From: Bordetella genomosp. 13
GTDB taxonomy: Bacteria > Pseudomonadota > Gammaproteobacteria > Burkholderiales > Burkholderiaceae_B
Assembly (NCBI RefSeq): GCF_007679965.1
Contig: NZ_VEHL01000008.1
Span: 248,001 to 312,000, forward strand
Reading direction: 5' to 3'
Length of the DNA stretch: 64,000 nucleotides
Shown: positions 25,432 through 37,287 of the stretch, piece by piece
Numbering within the stretch: the first letter of the stretch is position 1
Layout: every line of letters begins with the position of its first letter
Made by a program: the position numbers and the translations under genes
The notes under the pieces: generated by a model
Databases searched by the model: none
The model's input: only the letters and a program-made list of their open reading frames with translations
What the model was told of the DNA's origin: nothing

Positions 25432-27089
25432 AACGCCTGCCGTGTGTCTTGTCGAGGGGCCGGGCGTCGTTGGTGCCGCGTGTCGTGCCGAGAGCCCGTG
25501 CCTCGCTCCTGCTGCGTGTCCTGCCCCTGGCCGGCGCGTCGGTCGCGCTGGGCGGCTGCGGGGTCAGCGAGGCCTTGCAGGTCCTGCGCGGCCAGGCCCG
25601 CCAGCAGGAGCAGGCGGTGCAGGAACAACAGCGCCGGTTCAAGGACCGCATGACCGATCCGCAGGCGCGCAGCGCCGCGCAGGACGTCGCGAAACCCTGG
25701 CTGGCGGGCCCCGCCCAGCCCCTGGCGCGCGACGTGCTGCTGCCGCCCGCGTTGCGCGCGAACGTGGACACCACGCTGCTGTTCGCCGGTCGCATCGACC
25801 TGCCCGCCATCGCCGAACGCCTGCAGCGTGCCACCGGCATCGCCGTGCGCGTGCATCCCGATGCCTTGCTGCCCCACGAACTGTTCCTGCCCCGCCTGGC
25901 CGAGGAGGCCACCCTGGCGGTCGAAGCCGCCACGCGCATCGAGATCCAGTCGGGGCCCCGCCCGCTGCCCGATACGCTGGATGCCCTGGCGGCGCAGCTC
26001 TATCTGCAATGGCGCTATCACCAGGGCGCCATCGAGTTCTACCGTACGCAGACGCGCGTCTTCGACGTGCGCACGCTGACCTTGGCCAGCCGTGTCGATG
26101 CGCGCCTGGGCCGCGCGGCCAGCGCGCAGTCCGGCGGATTCGAAAGCGCGTCCAGCACCACGCTGTCCAGCGGCGAGCAGCAGGTCGTGCAGGCGGTGCG
26201 CAGCCGTCTCGAGCCCTTCCTGACGCGCGCGGGCGTCATCGCGCAGGCCGAGGGCGGGGGCACGTCCCTGGTGGTCACCGACACACCCGCCGTGCTCGAC
26301 CGCATCGGCGCGTTCGTCGAGCGCGAGAACCGCTCGCTGACGCGCCGCGTGCGCCTGGTGTTCGAAGAGATCACCGTGCAGACGCACGACGATGCCGAGG
26401 CCGGCATCGACTGGTCGGCCGTCTACGACAGCCTGCGCGGCGTGGCCTCGCTGTCCTTGCCGGCCGATGCGAACAGCGCCGCGGCGGCGGCCAGCGCGGC
26501 CGTGGCCGGCGGCCCGCTCGCGGGATCGCGCGCGGTGGTCAATGCGCTGTCCAGCATGGGGGCGGTGGTGCGGCATGCCAGCGTGCCGCTGCTGACACTC
26601 AATCGTCGTCCGGTCACGCACGCGGTGCGCTCGACGTTCTCGTATGTCGACCAGGTGCAGAGCGTGGCCGTGCCCGCGTCGGGCGGTGTCGCGGCCGCCT
26701 TGCCCTCGGTCTCCATCAGCCAGAAGCAGGAGACCGTGGGCACCGTGCTGACGCTGGTGCCCGATGCGCAGGACGACGGCAGCATCCTGCTGTCGGTGTC
26801 CTACGACAACACCGTGGCGCAGCCCCTGAAGTCCATCAGCTTCGGCGAGACCGGCAACCAGCTGCAGGTGCAGCAGATCGCGGTCGACGGCAGCGGCACC
26901 GTGCAGCAGGTCGAGCTGCGGCCCGGCGTGCCGGTGATCCTGTCGGGCTTCGACCGGCGCGAGGACGAATACGAGCGCCGCCGCGTGCTGCCCGATGCGC
27001 CGCTGTTGGCCGGCGGGCGCGACCGCAGCGCACGCGAACGCCTGACCACGGTGGTGCTGATCACCGCGCAGGCCGAGGACGGCGTCTGA
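25428..27089 (+). CDS. pilN: Type IVb pilus secretin PilN
   Basis: 553-residue outer-membrane secretin lipoprotein of the R64 PilN/BfpB class. The N-terminus is long and basic before a lipobox (SVALGGC, Cys near residue 45), and a coiled segment (RQQEQAVQEQQRRFKDRM) follows. The C-terminal secretin domain (about residues 300-545) contains RRVRLVFEEITVQTHDDAEAG, ISQKQETVGTVLTLVPDAQD and the terminal VPVILSGFDRREDEYERRR, the usual PilN ending. ATG 25428 is chosen because it overlaps the preceding stop and gives a signal sequence. It forms the channel through which the pilus leaves the cell. Confidence 0.9.
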   Translation: MKRLPCVLSRGRASLVPRVVPRARASLLLRVLPLAGASVALGGCGVSEALQVLRGQARQQEQAVQEQQRRFKDRMTDPQARSAAQDVAKPWLAGPAQPLARDVLLPPALRANVDTTLLFAGRIDLPAIAERLQRATGIAVRVHPDALLPHELFLPRLAEEATLAVEAATRIEIQSGPRPLPDTLDALAAQLYLQWRYHQGAIEFYRTQTRVFDVRTLTLASRVDARLGRAASAQSGGFESASSTTLSSGEQQVVQAVRSRLEPFLTRAGVIAQAEGGGTSLVVTDTPAVLDRIGAFVERENRSLTRRVRLVFEEITVQTHDDAEAGIDWSAVYDSLRGVASLSLPADANSAAAAASAAVAGGPLAGSRAVVNALSSMGAVVRHASVPLLTLNRRPVTHAVRSTFSYVDQVQSVAVPASGGVAAALPSVSISQKQETVGTVLTLVPDAQDDGSILLSVSYDNTVAQPLKSISFGETGNQLQVQQIAVDGSGTVQQVELRPGVPVILSGFDRREDEYERRRVLPDAPLLAGGRDRSARERLTTVVLITAQAEDGV

Positions 27090-27098
27090 GGAGCACGC

Positions 27099-28385
27099 AT
27101 GCAACCCGGCAATGTCCATATCGTGGCGCGCCCCGACGCGCGCCAGTCGCTGGTGTTCGGCCTGACCTGGTTCGCGCTGGTGGGCAGCCATATCGCGCCC
27201 ATGGCGCGGGCGCGGGCGCGCCAACTGAAGGCCACGCATTACGTTGCCGGCGGACTGCGGGTGGCCGCCGGCGGCTGTGCCCGCATCAACAGGCCCGCGC
27301 GGCGTGCGCCGCTGTATGCCGCCGCGCAGGCCTATGCGCACCTGCATCCCGACGGCGCGGTGGCCTGCGTGGCCGCGCTGCCCGAGGGACGGCACTGGCT
27401 GGTGGCCGCGCAGGATGGCGCGGTGCTGTCGCGCGGCGACCGCCTGTATGCCAGCGCCGAGGCGGCCGAGCTCGCGTTGCGGGAACTGTGCGGGCAGCGT
27501 CCTGAAATACGCGTGCTGGACGGCGCGGACGTGCTGGCGCGATTGCAGCAGGCACTCGATCCGGCCGCGCGGCTGGTGGCGGTGGATACGCGATGGAGTA
27601 GCCTGCCGTGGCCCGTGCGCGCCTTCGCGGCCGGTCTGGCCGGCGCGGCGCTGCTGCCGCCGCTGTGGCACTACGCGGCCGGCCGCGGCGCCATGCAGCC
27701 GGCGCCGGTCGCGGTGGACGCCGAGACCGCGTGGCGGGAGGCCTTCCAGGCCTTGCGCGGCAGCCTGCGCGTGCATGGGCCCGCCGAGGTGCAGCGTGTC
27801 GTGCAGTCCCTGTACGGCATGCCGCTGGCGGTGCGGGGTTGGCGCCTGCAGGGCGCGCAATGCGTACCCGAGACCGTGGCCTGGCAGTGCGCCGCCCGCT
27901 TCGAACGGGTGCTGCCGCAGGCCACGCACGAGGATCTGGCGAGTGCCGCGCCGGCGGGCTGGCGGGTCGAGTTCGAGTCGCTGGGCCAGAGCGCATTGCA
28001 TTGGCAGGTGCCGGGCGCGGGCCTGCCGCTGGCCGCCATGCCGCAGCGGCCTCGAGCGCAAGGCTTCATCAGCGATCTGCAGCGGGTCGCGCTGGCCTTC
28101 GCCGACGTGCAGCTGGGGCCGGCCGTGCCGCTCATGCCGGCCGTGCCGCGCGACGCGGGCGGCGTGCCGTTGCCGCCGCCAGCCGCGCAGGGCCTCTGGC
28201 CGCCGCTGCGCAGCCGCGCGCTGTCGCTGTCGGGCCCGTTGCGCTCGTTCGGCGTGTTGGCGCTGGATGGCGTCTGCGTGTCCTGGTCATCGATATCGCT
28301 GCATCTCGAGCCCGGCCGCCAGGCGGCCCTGGCGGCCAGCGTCGTGGTCGCGCAACTTCAAGGAACCCTTTATGAATCGCATTGA
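27099..28385 (+). CDS. pilO: Type IVb pilus protein PilO2
   Basis: 428-residue inner-membrane accessory protein of the PilO2 family (R64 PilO). The N-terminal cytoplasmic part has the family features LVFGLTWFALVG and HLHPDGAVACVAALPEGRHW with DGAVLSRGDRLYAS. A single membrane segment lies near residues 168-190 (RAFAAGLAGAALLPPLWHYA), and a periplasmic domain follows. It starts 9 bp after pilN and overlaps pilP by 14 bp. With PilP it probably links the inner-membrane platform to the secretin. Confidence 0.85.
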   Translation: MQPGNVHIVARPDARQSLVFGLTWFALVGSHIAPMARARARQLKATHYVAGGLRVAAGGCARINRPARRAPLYAAAQAYAHLHPDGAVACVAALPEGRHWLVAAQDGAVLSRGDRLYASAEAAELALRELCGQRPEIRVLDGADVLARLQQALDPAARLVAVDTRWSSLPWPVRAFAAGLAGAALLPPLWHYAAGRGAMQPAPVAVDAETAWREAFQALRGSLRVHGPAEVQRVVQSLYGMPLAVRGWRLQGAQCVPETVAWQCAARFERVLPQATHEDLASAAPAGWRVEFESLGQSALHWQVPGAGLPLAAMPQRPRAQGFISDLQRVALAFADVQLGPAVPLMPAVPRDAGGVPLPPPAAQGLWPPLRSRALSLSGPLRSFGVLALDGVCVSWSSISLHLEPGRQAALAASVVVAQLQGTLYESH

Positions 28386-29133
28386 TCCGCCAGGCCGCAT
28401 GCGCCGGGCATTCGCTGAAGGCCGCGCGTTCGCGCGGCGAGGTCTGCCGCCGTGCGCAGTGGCGGCGCTGGCCGTGGCCGCTGCGATGCCGTTCGCGAGG
28501 GCGGAAGCAGCCGCGGGCGCGAAATCCGGCAACGAAACAAGCGTGGAAACGGCCGTCGAGAAACCTGCCGAACAGGGCGCCGGACGACGCACCGGGCAGG
28601 ACGTCGAGCAAAACGTCGAACGAGGCGCCGCTGCCGCAGCAGAAGCCGCTACGGAAAGCGGCTCCGCGCCGCGCGCCGGCACGCCGGACGCGACCCGCAA
28701 GCCGGGCGCATCCCATGCCGGCGCGCAGCCCGCCTGGCCGGAGTCCGACACGGTGCTCGACCTGCTGCGTGCCGACGCCCGCGCGGCAGCGGCGCAGCGC
28801 CTGGGCCACGCGCAGGACTGGCTGGCGCCGTCGCCGGCCGGGTCCGCGCCTGCCCGGCTCTCGCCGCCGGGCAGGGTGTCCGGCACGGACGACGCGGATC
28901 GCGTCGACGTGCTGGCCATCTATGGCATCGGCCGCACGCTGCTGGCCGATATCGAGGTCAACGGCGCCGTCTGGCGCTACCGGCAGGGCCGGCCGTGGCC
29001 GCTGGGCGCCACGGAGCAGGGCCCGGAGCACCGCTATGCGCTGGTCGCCATTGACCTGCCGTGCGTGCGCCTGCGCTACCGGAACGACGTCCGCACCGCC
29101 TGCCTGCATACGGAGTCCGTCCATGAACGCTGA
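28372..29133 (+). CDS. pilP: Type IVb pilus protein PilP
   Basis: 253-residue exported protein. A signal peptide (PPCAVAALAVAAAMPFARAEA, about residues 24-44) is followed by a long charged low-complexity spacer (residues 45-120). A small C-terminal PilP-type domain follows: VDVLAIYGIGRTLLADIEVN, GAVWRYRQGRPWPLG and VRLRYRNDVRTACL. The TM/secretin-contact role is known for the family. The ATG lies inside the end of pilO and the stop lies inside the start of pilQ, so translation is coupled on both sides. Assignment rests on the domain and on position N-O-P-Q. Confidence 0.82.
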   Translation: MNRIDPPGRMRRAFAEGRAFARRGLPPCAVAALAVAAAMPFARAEAAAGAKSGNETSVETAVEKPAEQGAGRRTGQDVEQNVERGAAAAAEAATESGSAPRAGTPDATRKPGASHAGAQPAWPESDTVLDLLRADARAAAAQRLGHAQDWLAPSPAGSAPARLSPPGRVSGTDDADRVDVLAIYGIGRTLLADIEVNGAVWRYRQGRPWPLGATEQGPEHRYALVAIDLPCVRLRYRNDVRTACLHTESVHER

Positions 29134-30832
29134 CCCGTCGTTGCCGCGTCGACACGTCTTGCCCACGCTGGAATTTCCGGAAGACCTGGCCTCGCTCGAT
29201 CCTCCCTTGCAACGCTCCCTGGGCGACCAGTTCGACCTGGCCGCGCTGGCGGGGCGGCTATGTCCGGTGCTGTTCGAGGATGGCCGCGCGGCCCTGTTCG
29301 GATTGGCCGACTACGTCGCCGGAGATCAGGCGGACGAGATCGCGCGCATGCTGCGCCGGCGCGGCCATGCGCTGGCCGAACCGTCGCGCTACGTCGTCTC
29401 GCCCGCGCTGCTGTTGAGCGTCGCGCGCGGCCAGTTCGGTGCGCCGGCCGCGGCCGGCCGGCGCGCCGGGCCGTCTCGCGCGCAGCGCTCGGCGCTGGCC
29501 GCCATGTTCGCGGAGTTCGTGCACTGGGGCGTGCGCGCGGGGGCCAGCGACCTGCACATCAACGTGGACGAGCGGGGCGACCGCTCGCAGGTGCGCTACA
29601 CGGTCGATGGCGCTTACGTGGCGCCGGCCTGTTTCGACGGCATCGCCGCGGCCACGCTGGGCGAGGTGCTGGCGGTGGCCTGGATGGACGTGCGCGGCGG
29701 CAACGGCGCCGTGTTCGATCCCCGCATCGAGCAGCAGGGGCGCATTGCCATGCAGGTCGACGGCGCGCCCTACATGCTGCGCTGGGCCTCCCTGGCCGCC
29801 GATGCCGGACCGTCCGTCTGCCTGCGCCTGTTGCGCCTGGACGCGCCGGCCGGCGGCGCCACGCTCGAGGCCCTGGGATACCTGCCCTCGCAGGCGGCGG
29901 CGCTGGAGCGCGCCCGTGATCGAGAGGGCGGCGCCATCGTCATGTCGGGCATCGTGGGCTCGGGCAAGTCCACCACCATCGCCACGCTGATGCGCGGCAT
30001 CGACCCATTGCGCAAGGTCATCACGCTGGAAGACCCCGTCGAGTACCTGATCGAGAACGCGCTGCAGAACACCGTGGGCCGCGCGCTGGATGGCGACGAG
30101 ACCTTTCCGTTCGCCGCCAAGCTGCGCACCATCAAGCGCTCGGCCATGAACGACCTGCTGATCGGCGAGGTCCGCGACCGCGAGACCGGCCGCGCCTTCA
30201 TGGACCTGGCGGGCAGCGGCGTCAGCCTCTACACCACCACCCATACCGGATCGGCGCTGATGATTCCGGAGCGGCTGGCTTCCGACTTCATCGGCGTCTC
30301 GCGCGATTTCCTGGCCGCGCCGGGCGTGTTGAAGCTGCTCGTTTACCAGACGCTGCTGCCGCGCCTGTGCCAGGCCTGTGCTCGGCCCCTGGCGGAGGGG
30401 TCCTCGAACGCGGACGCCGACTGGCGGCGCTGGGGACAGGCGATGCAGCGGGCATTCGACATCGACCCCGCGCGCCTGCGGGTGCGCAATCCGGCGGGCT
30501 GTCCGGCCTGTGCATCCGACACGCGGATGCAGGGCGGCGGCCAGTCCGCGGGCTGGCGCGGACGCACGGTCGTGGCCGAGATGTTCGCGCCCGCGCAGGA
30601 CGACGTCCTGCTGGAATGCATCCGCCGGCGCGACAACCCCGGCCTGATGCGCCACCTGCACGCCATGCATCGCACGTCGGCCGACGATCCCGACATGCGC
30701 GGCAAGCCGGTGCATCTGTGCGCCGTCTACAAGGCGCTGCAGGGCGAGGTGGACGCCCGGGTGCTGGCCCGCCAGTTCGGCCTGTGCGACGACGCGGCCC
30801 CGCGCGCAGCGCTGCTTCAGGAGGCGGCATGA
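29123..30832 (+). CDS. pilQ: Type IVb pilus assembly ATPase PilQ
   Basis: 569-residue cytoplasmic secretion ATPase of the GspE/PilB/PilT superfamily, R64 PilQ branch. Walker A GIVGSGKSTTIATLM is at about residues 274-288, the Asp box is EDPVEYLIENALQNT, Walker B is LLIGEVRDRETG near residue 346, and the His box is TTTHTGSA near residue 371. A CxxC metal site follows (CQACARPL, then CPACASD). The N-terminal 190 residues are the PilB-like N2 region (RAGASDLHINV). It powers pilus extension. It starts within the end of pilP and overlaps pilR by ATGA. No separate retraction ATPase is present. Confidence 0.93.
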   Translation: MNADPSLPRRHVLPTLEFPEDLASLDPPLQRSLGDQFDLAALAGRLCPVLFEDGRAALFGLADYVAGDQADEIARMLRRRGHALAEPSRYVVSPALLLSVARGQFGAPAAAGRRAGPSRAQRSALAAMFAEFVHWGVRAGASDLHINVDERGDRSQVRYTVDGAYVAPACFDGIAAATLGEVLAVAWMDVRGGNGAVFDPRIEQQGRIAMQVDGAPYMLRWASLAADAGPSVCLRLLRLDAPAGGATLEALGYLPSQAAALERARDREGGAIVMSGIVGSGKSTTIATLMRGIDPLRKVITLEDPVEYLIENALQNTVGRALDGDETFPFAAKLRTIKRSAMNDLLIGEVRDRETGRAFMDLAGSGVSLYTTTHTGSALMIPERLASDFIGVSRDFLAAPGVLKLLVYQTLLPRLCQACARPLAEGSSNADADWRRWGQAMQRAFDIDPARLRVRNPAGCPACASDTRMQGGGQSAGWRGRTVVAEMFAPAQDDVLLECIRRRDNPGLMRHLHAMHRTSADDPDMRGKPVHLCAVYKALQGEVDARVLARQFGLCDDAAPRAALLQEAA

Positions 30833-32112
30833 GACATCCTGTGCCGACCCGCTGCGTTGATGGCGACGTTTTGAGCGGCACGATGACGAGTCGCCCCAAG
30901 GGCGAACACCGGAGTGCGCAGCACGAAGGTGTTCCAGTGAAAAGGCCAGCAGTAGCGCCGCCAACGCCGCACGCCGGCTCCGCGGCGCGCGAGGCTGAAC
31001 CGTACGCCGGCCGGTGGCCCGCGCGTGCCGGGCAGTGGCTGGATGCCTGGCGTTTTCGTGCCGCGCGCGCCGACTATTACGCCTATCTGGCGGAGGTCCT
31101 GGTCGCGCTGCGGGGCCGCAAGACCCTGCTCGATCTGTTCGAGGACGACGCACGCCGGTATGGCGCCGCAACGGTGCGCGGCCGCCTGGCGCAGCGCTGG
31201 GCGCGCCGCTACCAGGAAAGCGGCGGCGATCTCGCCGCCGCCTGGGCCGATGCGCTGCCGGCCGACGAATGCCTGCTGGTGGCGTCGGCGCAGGCGGCCG
31301 GCGGCGAGGCGCTGGCCGAGGTGTTGCGCGACCTGGCCCGCGCCGTGCGCCTGGTGCGCGGCCTGCGCGACGAACTGACGGTCACGTTGGCCGCGGGCCT
31401 GGCCGCGCTGGGCGTGGCCATCGCACTGCTGTGTGCGGTGCCGTATTTCACCGTGCCGCGGCTGCAGCACGTGTTTCAGGGATTGCCGCCCGAATACCTG
31501 GGGCCGTTGACGCGACGGCTCTATGCGCTGGCCGATGCCGTGCGGCGCCTGCTGCCGCTATGGAGCTTCGCGCTGCCGGCCGGCGCGCTGCTGGTCCTGT
31601 GGTCGCTGCCCAATTTCACGGGACGGACGCGTCCCGCACTGGACGGCTGGGCCGTGTGGCGGCTGTATCGCGATTTCCATGCCGTGCGCTTCCTGGCGAT
31701 GCTGTCGGTGCTGCTGCGCCAGCGCGGCAACATCGATACCCGCCTGCGCGAGGCGCTGGCCATCTTCGCCTGGAATGCCCGCCCATGGCTGGCCGGCCAC
31801 GTCACCGCCATGCTGGCCCGCATCGACGCGGGCATCGTGGGCGAGCACAGCCTGGACACCGGCCTGTTCGACCGCGAGCTGTGGTGGTTCATGGCGGACA
31901 TGATCGCCGCGCACGGCCTGGCCGGCGGGCTGCAGCAGGCGCGCGCTCGCATCGAATCCCATACCGTGGCGCGCGTGCGCAGGCAGGCCCAGGCAGCGCG
32001 CTGGCTGTTGCTGCTGGGCGCCACCGGCGCCGTGCTCGGTCTGGCGCTGTGGCACTACGCCGTCATCGACGAGCTGCGCCGCGCGCTCACGCAGTTCCAC
32101 GCCAGCCGCTAG
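30829..32112 (+). CDS. pilR: Type IVb pilus inner-membrane platform protein PilR
   Basis: 427-residue GspF/PilC-family polytopic protein. Three membrane helices are visible: about residues 186-206 (LTVTLAAGLAALGVAIALLC), 245-265 (WSFALPAGALLVLWSLP) and 385-405 (WLLLLGATGAVLGLALWHY), with the usual two cytoplasmic helical repeats. The ATG at 30829 overlaps the pilQ stop. The first 40 residues (including RPKGEHRSAQHEG) have no PilR homology and match a motif found again at the N-terminus of lutC, so the ancestral start may lie further in, for example at GTG 30937 (VKRPAVAPP) or near ARAGQWLDAWRFRAARADYY. Confidence 0.88.
   Translation: MRHPVPTRCVDGDVLSGTMTSRPKGEHRSAQHEGVPVKRPAVAPPTPHAGSAAREAEPYAGRWPARAGQWLDAWRFRAARADYYAYLAEVLVALRGRKTLLDLFEDDARRYGAATVRGRLAQRWARRYQESGGDLAAAWADALPADECLLVASAQAAGGEALAEVLRDLARAVRLVRGLRDELTVTLAAGLAALGVAIALLCAVPYFTVPRLQHVFQGLPPEYLGPLTRRLYALADAVRRLLPLWSFALPAGALLVLWSLPNFTGRTRPALDGWAVWRLYRDFHAVRFLAMLSVLLRQRGNIDTRLREALAIFAWNARPWLAGHVTAMLARIDAGIVGEHSLDTGLFDRELWWFMADMIAAHGLAGGLQQARARIESHTVARVRRQAQAARWLLLLGATGAVLGLALWHYAVIDELRRALTQFHASR
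30893..30934 (+). repeat. Copy A of a short dispersed coding repeat (in pilR 5' end)
   Basis: About 40 bp encoding RPKGEHRSAQHEG in the pilR frame, with inverted ends GAACACC (30904-30910) and GGTGTTC (30928-30934). It aligns at 29 of 40 and 28 of 37 bases with two copies at the 5' end of lutC, all in the same reading frame. Alignments were counted by hand. Confidence 0.6.
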
Positions 32113-32159
32113 CGCCGACAGGCGGCCGATCCCCTTTTTCCCGTCCGGAGTCACTCCCC

Positions 32160-32777
32160 ATGCGTACGTCCCCAACCTGCATCGTCCCGCCGCGTCGGCA
32201 GCGCGGCTTCTCCCTGATCGAAGTGTCCATCGTCACCGCGATCGTGCTGCTGGCCGCCATCGTTGGCATCCCGGCCATCGGCAACTACGTCGTCGAGAAC
32301 AAGGTGCCCAACGTCGGCGAAGAGCTGCAGCGCTTCGTGTCGCGCACCAAGGCCAATGCGCAGGGCGCCGGCCCCACGCCCTATGCGGGCATCGACACCG
32401 GCGCGCTGGCCAATGCGCTGCGCGACTCCAGCGTGCTGTCGGTCAACGGCACCGGCGCCGCCTCCGTCGTGGCCCATGGCCTGGGCGGCAACGGCACCTC
32501 GGGCAATGGCGTCGTCTCGCTGGCGCCGTCGGTGTTCGCGGCCGGCGGCGCGGGCTCGGGATTCACGCTGACCCTGAACAATGTCAGCCACGCCGCATGC
32601 CCGGGCATCGCCTCGGTCATGCAGCGTGTGGCCGAGATCATCTCCGTGCAGGGGCAGGGCGGGGCGGTCGTGGTGAAGGACGCCACCGCCACGCCGCCGC
32701 TGGCCTACCTGGCCACGCGGGCCGAGGCGCAGTGCGCGCAGGGCGATCACAACACCTTCGTCTTCACCGCGCGCTGA
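32160..32777 (+). CDS. pilS: Type IVb major prepilin PilS
   Basis: 205-residue prepilin. The class III signal peptide ends PPRRQRG and processing is expected after Gly16, leaving FSLIEVSIVTAIVLLAAIVG with the essential Glu5 of the mature chain (Glu21). The globular part is Gly/Thr-rich (GGNGTSGNG) and has two cysteines (CPGIASV and AEAQCAQGDHN) likely to form the C-terminal disulphide loop of type IVb pilins. It is 47 bp after pilR. No prepilin peptidase is encoded in the locus, so a chromosomal enzyme must process it. Confidence 0.92.
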   Translation: MRTSPTCIVPPRRQRGFSLIEVSIVTAIVLLAAIVGIPAIGNYVVENKVPNVGEELQRFVSRTKANAQGAGPTPYAGIDTGALANALRDSSVLSVNGTGAASVVAHGLGGNGTSGNGVVSLAPSVFAAGGAGSGFTLTLNNVSHAACPGIASVMQRVAEIISVQGQGGAVVVKDATATPPLAYLATRAEAQCAQGDHNTFVFTAR

Positions 32778-32784
32778 GGCCGCC

Positions 32785-33939
32785 ATGTTCCGGTCCGTGC
32801 CTTCCTCCCAGCCCGGCCGGGCGTCCGCCGGACCGATGCGCGGCTTCGCCCTGCTCGAACTGTCCATCGCCCTGCTGGTGGCAACGCTGCTGGCCATCTG
32901 GGGCGCGGGCGCCCTGATGCGCCACGCCGATGAGGCCGAGTCCCAGGCCACGGGCATATGGCTGCTGGAGATCCGTCATGCCGCCGGCCGCATGCTGGAG
33001 CGCCACTTCGACAGCCTGGCCGCCGGCACCCGTCCCCTGGACGAGCAGGGCCGCGCGCCGTACGCCGATGCCATGGCGCCCACGGTGGCGGAGTTCAAGG
33101 CCGCCGGGCTGCTGCCGCCCGGCTTTCCCGAGACCGCGCCCGATGGCTCGGCGGCGCGGGTGCGCGTGCTGCGCCTGAACGCCTGCCCGGGCGCCGCGTG
33201 CCGGCTGGATGCGCTGGTCCATTCCTCGCAGCCGCTGCACACCGCCCAGGGCGAGCCCGACATGATGCGCATGGCGGTGCTGGTGCAGGCCGCCGCGGGG
33301 TACGGCGGCCAGGCAACCGGCGGGCGGGACGGCCGCCTGCGCGGCGCCGCCTTCGATTTCGCCAACCCGCCGACGCCCGACATGCCAGCGCTGCCGGCCG
33401 GCACGCCCGTGCTGTGGGCGGGCATGGACGTCGCCACCGCCGACCGCTACGTCCGTCGATTCGACACCCGGGACCCGCAGCTGCGGGCATCGCTATCCAC
33501 CACCGGCGGCGTACAGGCGGCCGGCAACCTCGAAACCGATGGCAACGTCTCGGCCGCCGGCAGCATCACCGCGCGTGGCGGCATCGCCGCCGGCGGCAGC
33601 GTGTCGACGTCCGGCCGGTTCATCGCGTCCGAATACCTGCAGATGGGCGCGGCCAGCCCAGGCTTCTGGTGCGAATCGCCCGGGCTGATCGCGCGGGCGC
33701 CGCAAGGCGGGGTGCTGGGATGCAGGAACGGCGTCTGGACGCCCGAGGACGGCGGATTCGGAGGCGCCTTCGCCACCAACAACCGCTTCGGTTGCCAGCA
33801 TTACACCGGCGTGTCCACCGCCAATCCGCGCACGGGCAACTGCTCGTGCCCGTCGGGCTATGCGCCCGTCATCGTGTCGGCCGGAGGAAAATGGAACGAC
33901 GACGAGGGCTGGACCACGGGCTACGTCTGCGTCCGCTAG
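32785..33939 (+). CDS. pilV: Type IVb minor pilin / tip adhesin PilV
   Basis: 384-residue PilV-type protein. A prepilin leader ends AGPMRG with cleavage after Gly20, giving FALLELSIALLVATLLAIWG and Glu5 in place. The middle contains the shufflon-type beta-helical repeat VQAAGNLETDGNVSAAGSIT, then RGGIAAGGSVSTSGRFIASE. The C-terminal domain (about 275-384) is Cys-rich (FWCESPGLI, GCRNGVW, FGCQHYTG, NCSCPSGYAPVI, GYVCVR), typical of a variable tip adhesin. No recombinase or alternative 3' cassettes follow, so this pilV is fixed and not part of an active shufflon. It is the last pilus gene before alaS. Confidence 0.9.
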   Translation: MFRSVPSSQPGRASAGPMRGFALLELSIALLVATLLAIWGAGALMRHADEAESQATGIWLLEIRHAAGRMLERHFDSLAAGTRPLDEQGRAPYADAMAPTVAEFKAAGLLPPGFPETAPDGSAARVRVLRLNACPGAACRLDALVHSSQPLHTAQGEPDMMRMAVLVQAAAGYGGQATGGRDGRLRGAAFDFANPPTPDMPALPAGTPVLWAGMDVATADRYVRRFDTRDPQLRASLSTTGGVQAAGNLETDGNVSAAGSITARGGIAAGGSVSTSGRFIASEYLQMGAASPGFWCESPGLIARAPQGGVLGCRNGVWTPEDGGFGGAFATNNRFGCQHYTGVSTANPRTGNCSCPSGYAPVIVSAGGKWNDDEGWTTGYVCVR

Positions 33940-33988
33940 GCCGGTGCGCCCGTGGCGTGCCGGCCACCCCGCCGCAACCGCGACCCTC

Positions 33989-33994
33989 TATAAT
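33989..33994 (+). promoter_or_regulatory. Probable -10 element for alaS
   Basis: A perfect TATAAT lies 32 bp before the alaS ATG within an otherwise GC-rich spacer after pilV. No good -35 was found at 16-18 bp upstream. Confidence 0.5.
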
Positions 33995-34026
33995 CAAAGA
34001 TTCGCCTAGATTCCGCGTCGTCCACG

Positions 34027-36631
<2,605 letters not shown>

Positions 36632-36645
<14 letters not shown>

Positions 36646-36898
36646 TCTCCCCAGCGCGGCCGGCGGCGTGCCGGCCCACCAGCACGAGGTGGACGCCACG
36701 GGCCTGAACTGCCCGTTGCCCATCCTGCGCGCCAAGAAGGCGTTGGCGCAGATGGCCAGCGGCGACGTGCTGCGCGTGCTTACCACCGATCCGAACGCCG
36801 TGCGTGACTTTCAGGCATTCTCCCGCCAGACGGGCAACGACCTGCTGGCGCAATTGTCCGAGGATGGCCGCACGGCGCATTTCCTGCGCCGCCGGTAA
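36632..36898 (+). CDS. TusA/SirA-family sulfur carrier protein
   Basis: 88-residue TusA-like protein with the active cysteine Cys27 in the CPxP motif (ATGLNCPLPILRAKKALAQM) and the family ending DLLAQLSEDGRTAHFLRRR. TusA-type proteins relay persulfide sulfur. The ATG lies 14 bp inside the end of alaS, in another frame, so expression is likely coupled to alaS. Association of alaS with this gene may connect sulfur delivery with tRNA modification, but the specific role is not shown. Confidence 0.9.
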
Positions 36899-37287
36899 TT
36901 TCCCCCCCCGTCGCGACGCCTGGCCGCGATCCCGCCCCAGGGCTGCGCGAGGACTGCGGACTCTATGGCCAAGTCCATGCGCCACGTGCAAGAGTCCAGC
37001 CGCCGATGGTGCACGGCGCGCGACAGCCCCGCGGCTTTCGGGCGGCTCGACTGCCTATCGCCCGTCAGGGGGCTACGCGGTAGCCGCACACCGTCCGCGG
37101 CGTGCCTGCTCGCATCCTCGCGCTCGACGTCGCTGGTCATCATTCCTTACGAATTGACCGAAATTGCCGTATTTTGCGCAGCCTTTGACAATGTTTATTG
37201 CGAAAAGTTCTTGTTGTTAACACCCCTCGCGGGTAATCTCCGTGCCTGGCTTGTCTCTCCCACTTCCCACTCCAGAAAAGGAAAGTC
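36899..37287. other. Intergenic region before the RDD/MoxR locus
   Basis: About 390 bp with no supported gene. The first 240 bases are GC-rich; the last 150 become AT-rich and contain a TTGACA at 37185-37190 without a convincing -10 at normal spacing. It is the likely promoter region for the downstream seven-gene locus. A GGAAAG ribosome site lies just before ATG 37288. Confidence 0.5.

Noticed and set aside
33493..33939. Shufflon recombination sites at the 3' end of pilV
   Set aside because: No inverted repeats, alternative C-terminal cassettes or recombinase gene follow; alaS begins directly after.
36959..37157. tRNA or small RNA gene between the TusA-like gene and the RDD gene
   Set aside because: No cloverleaf with TTCGA arm or CCA end could be formed, and no hairpin with a T-run was found.
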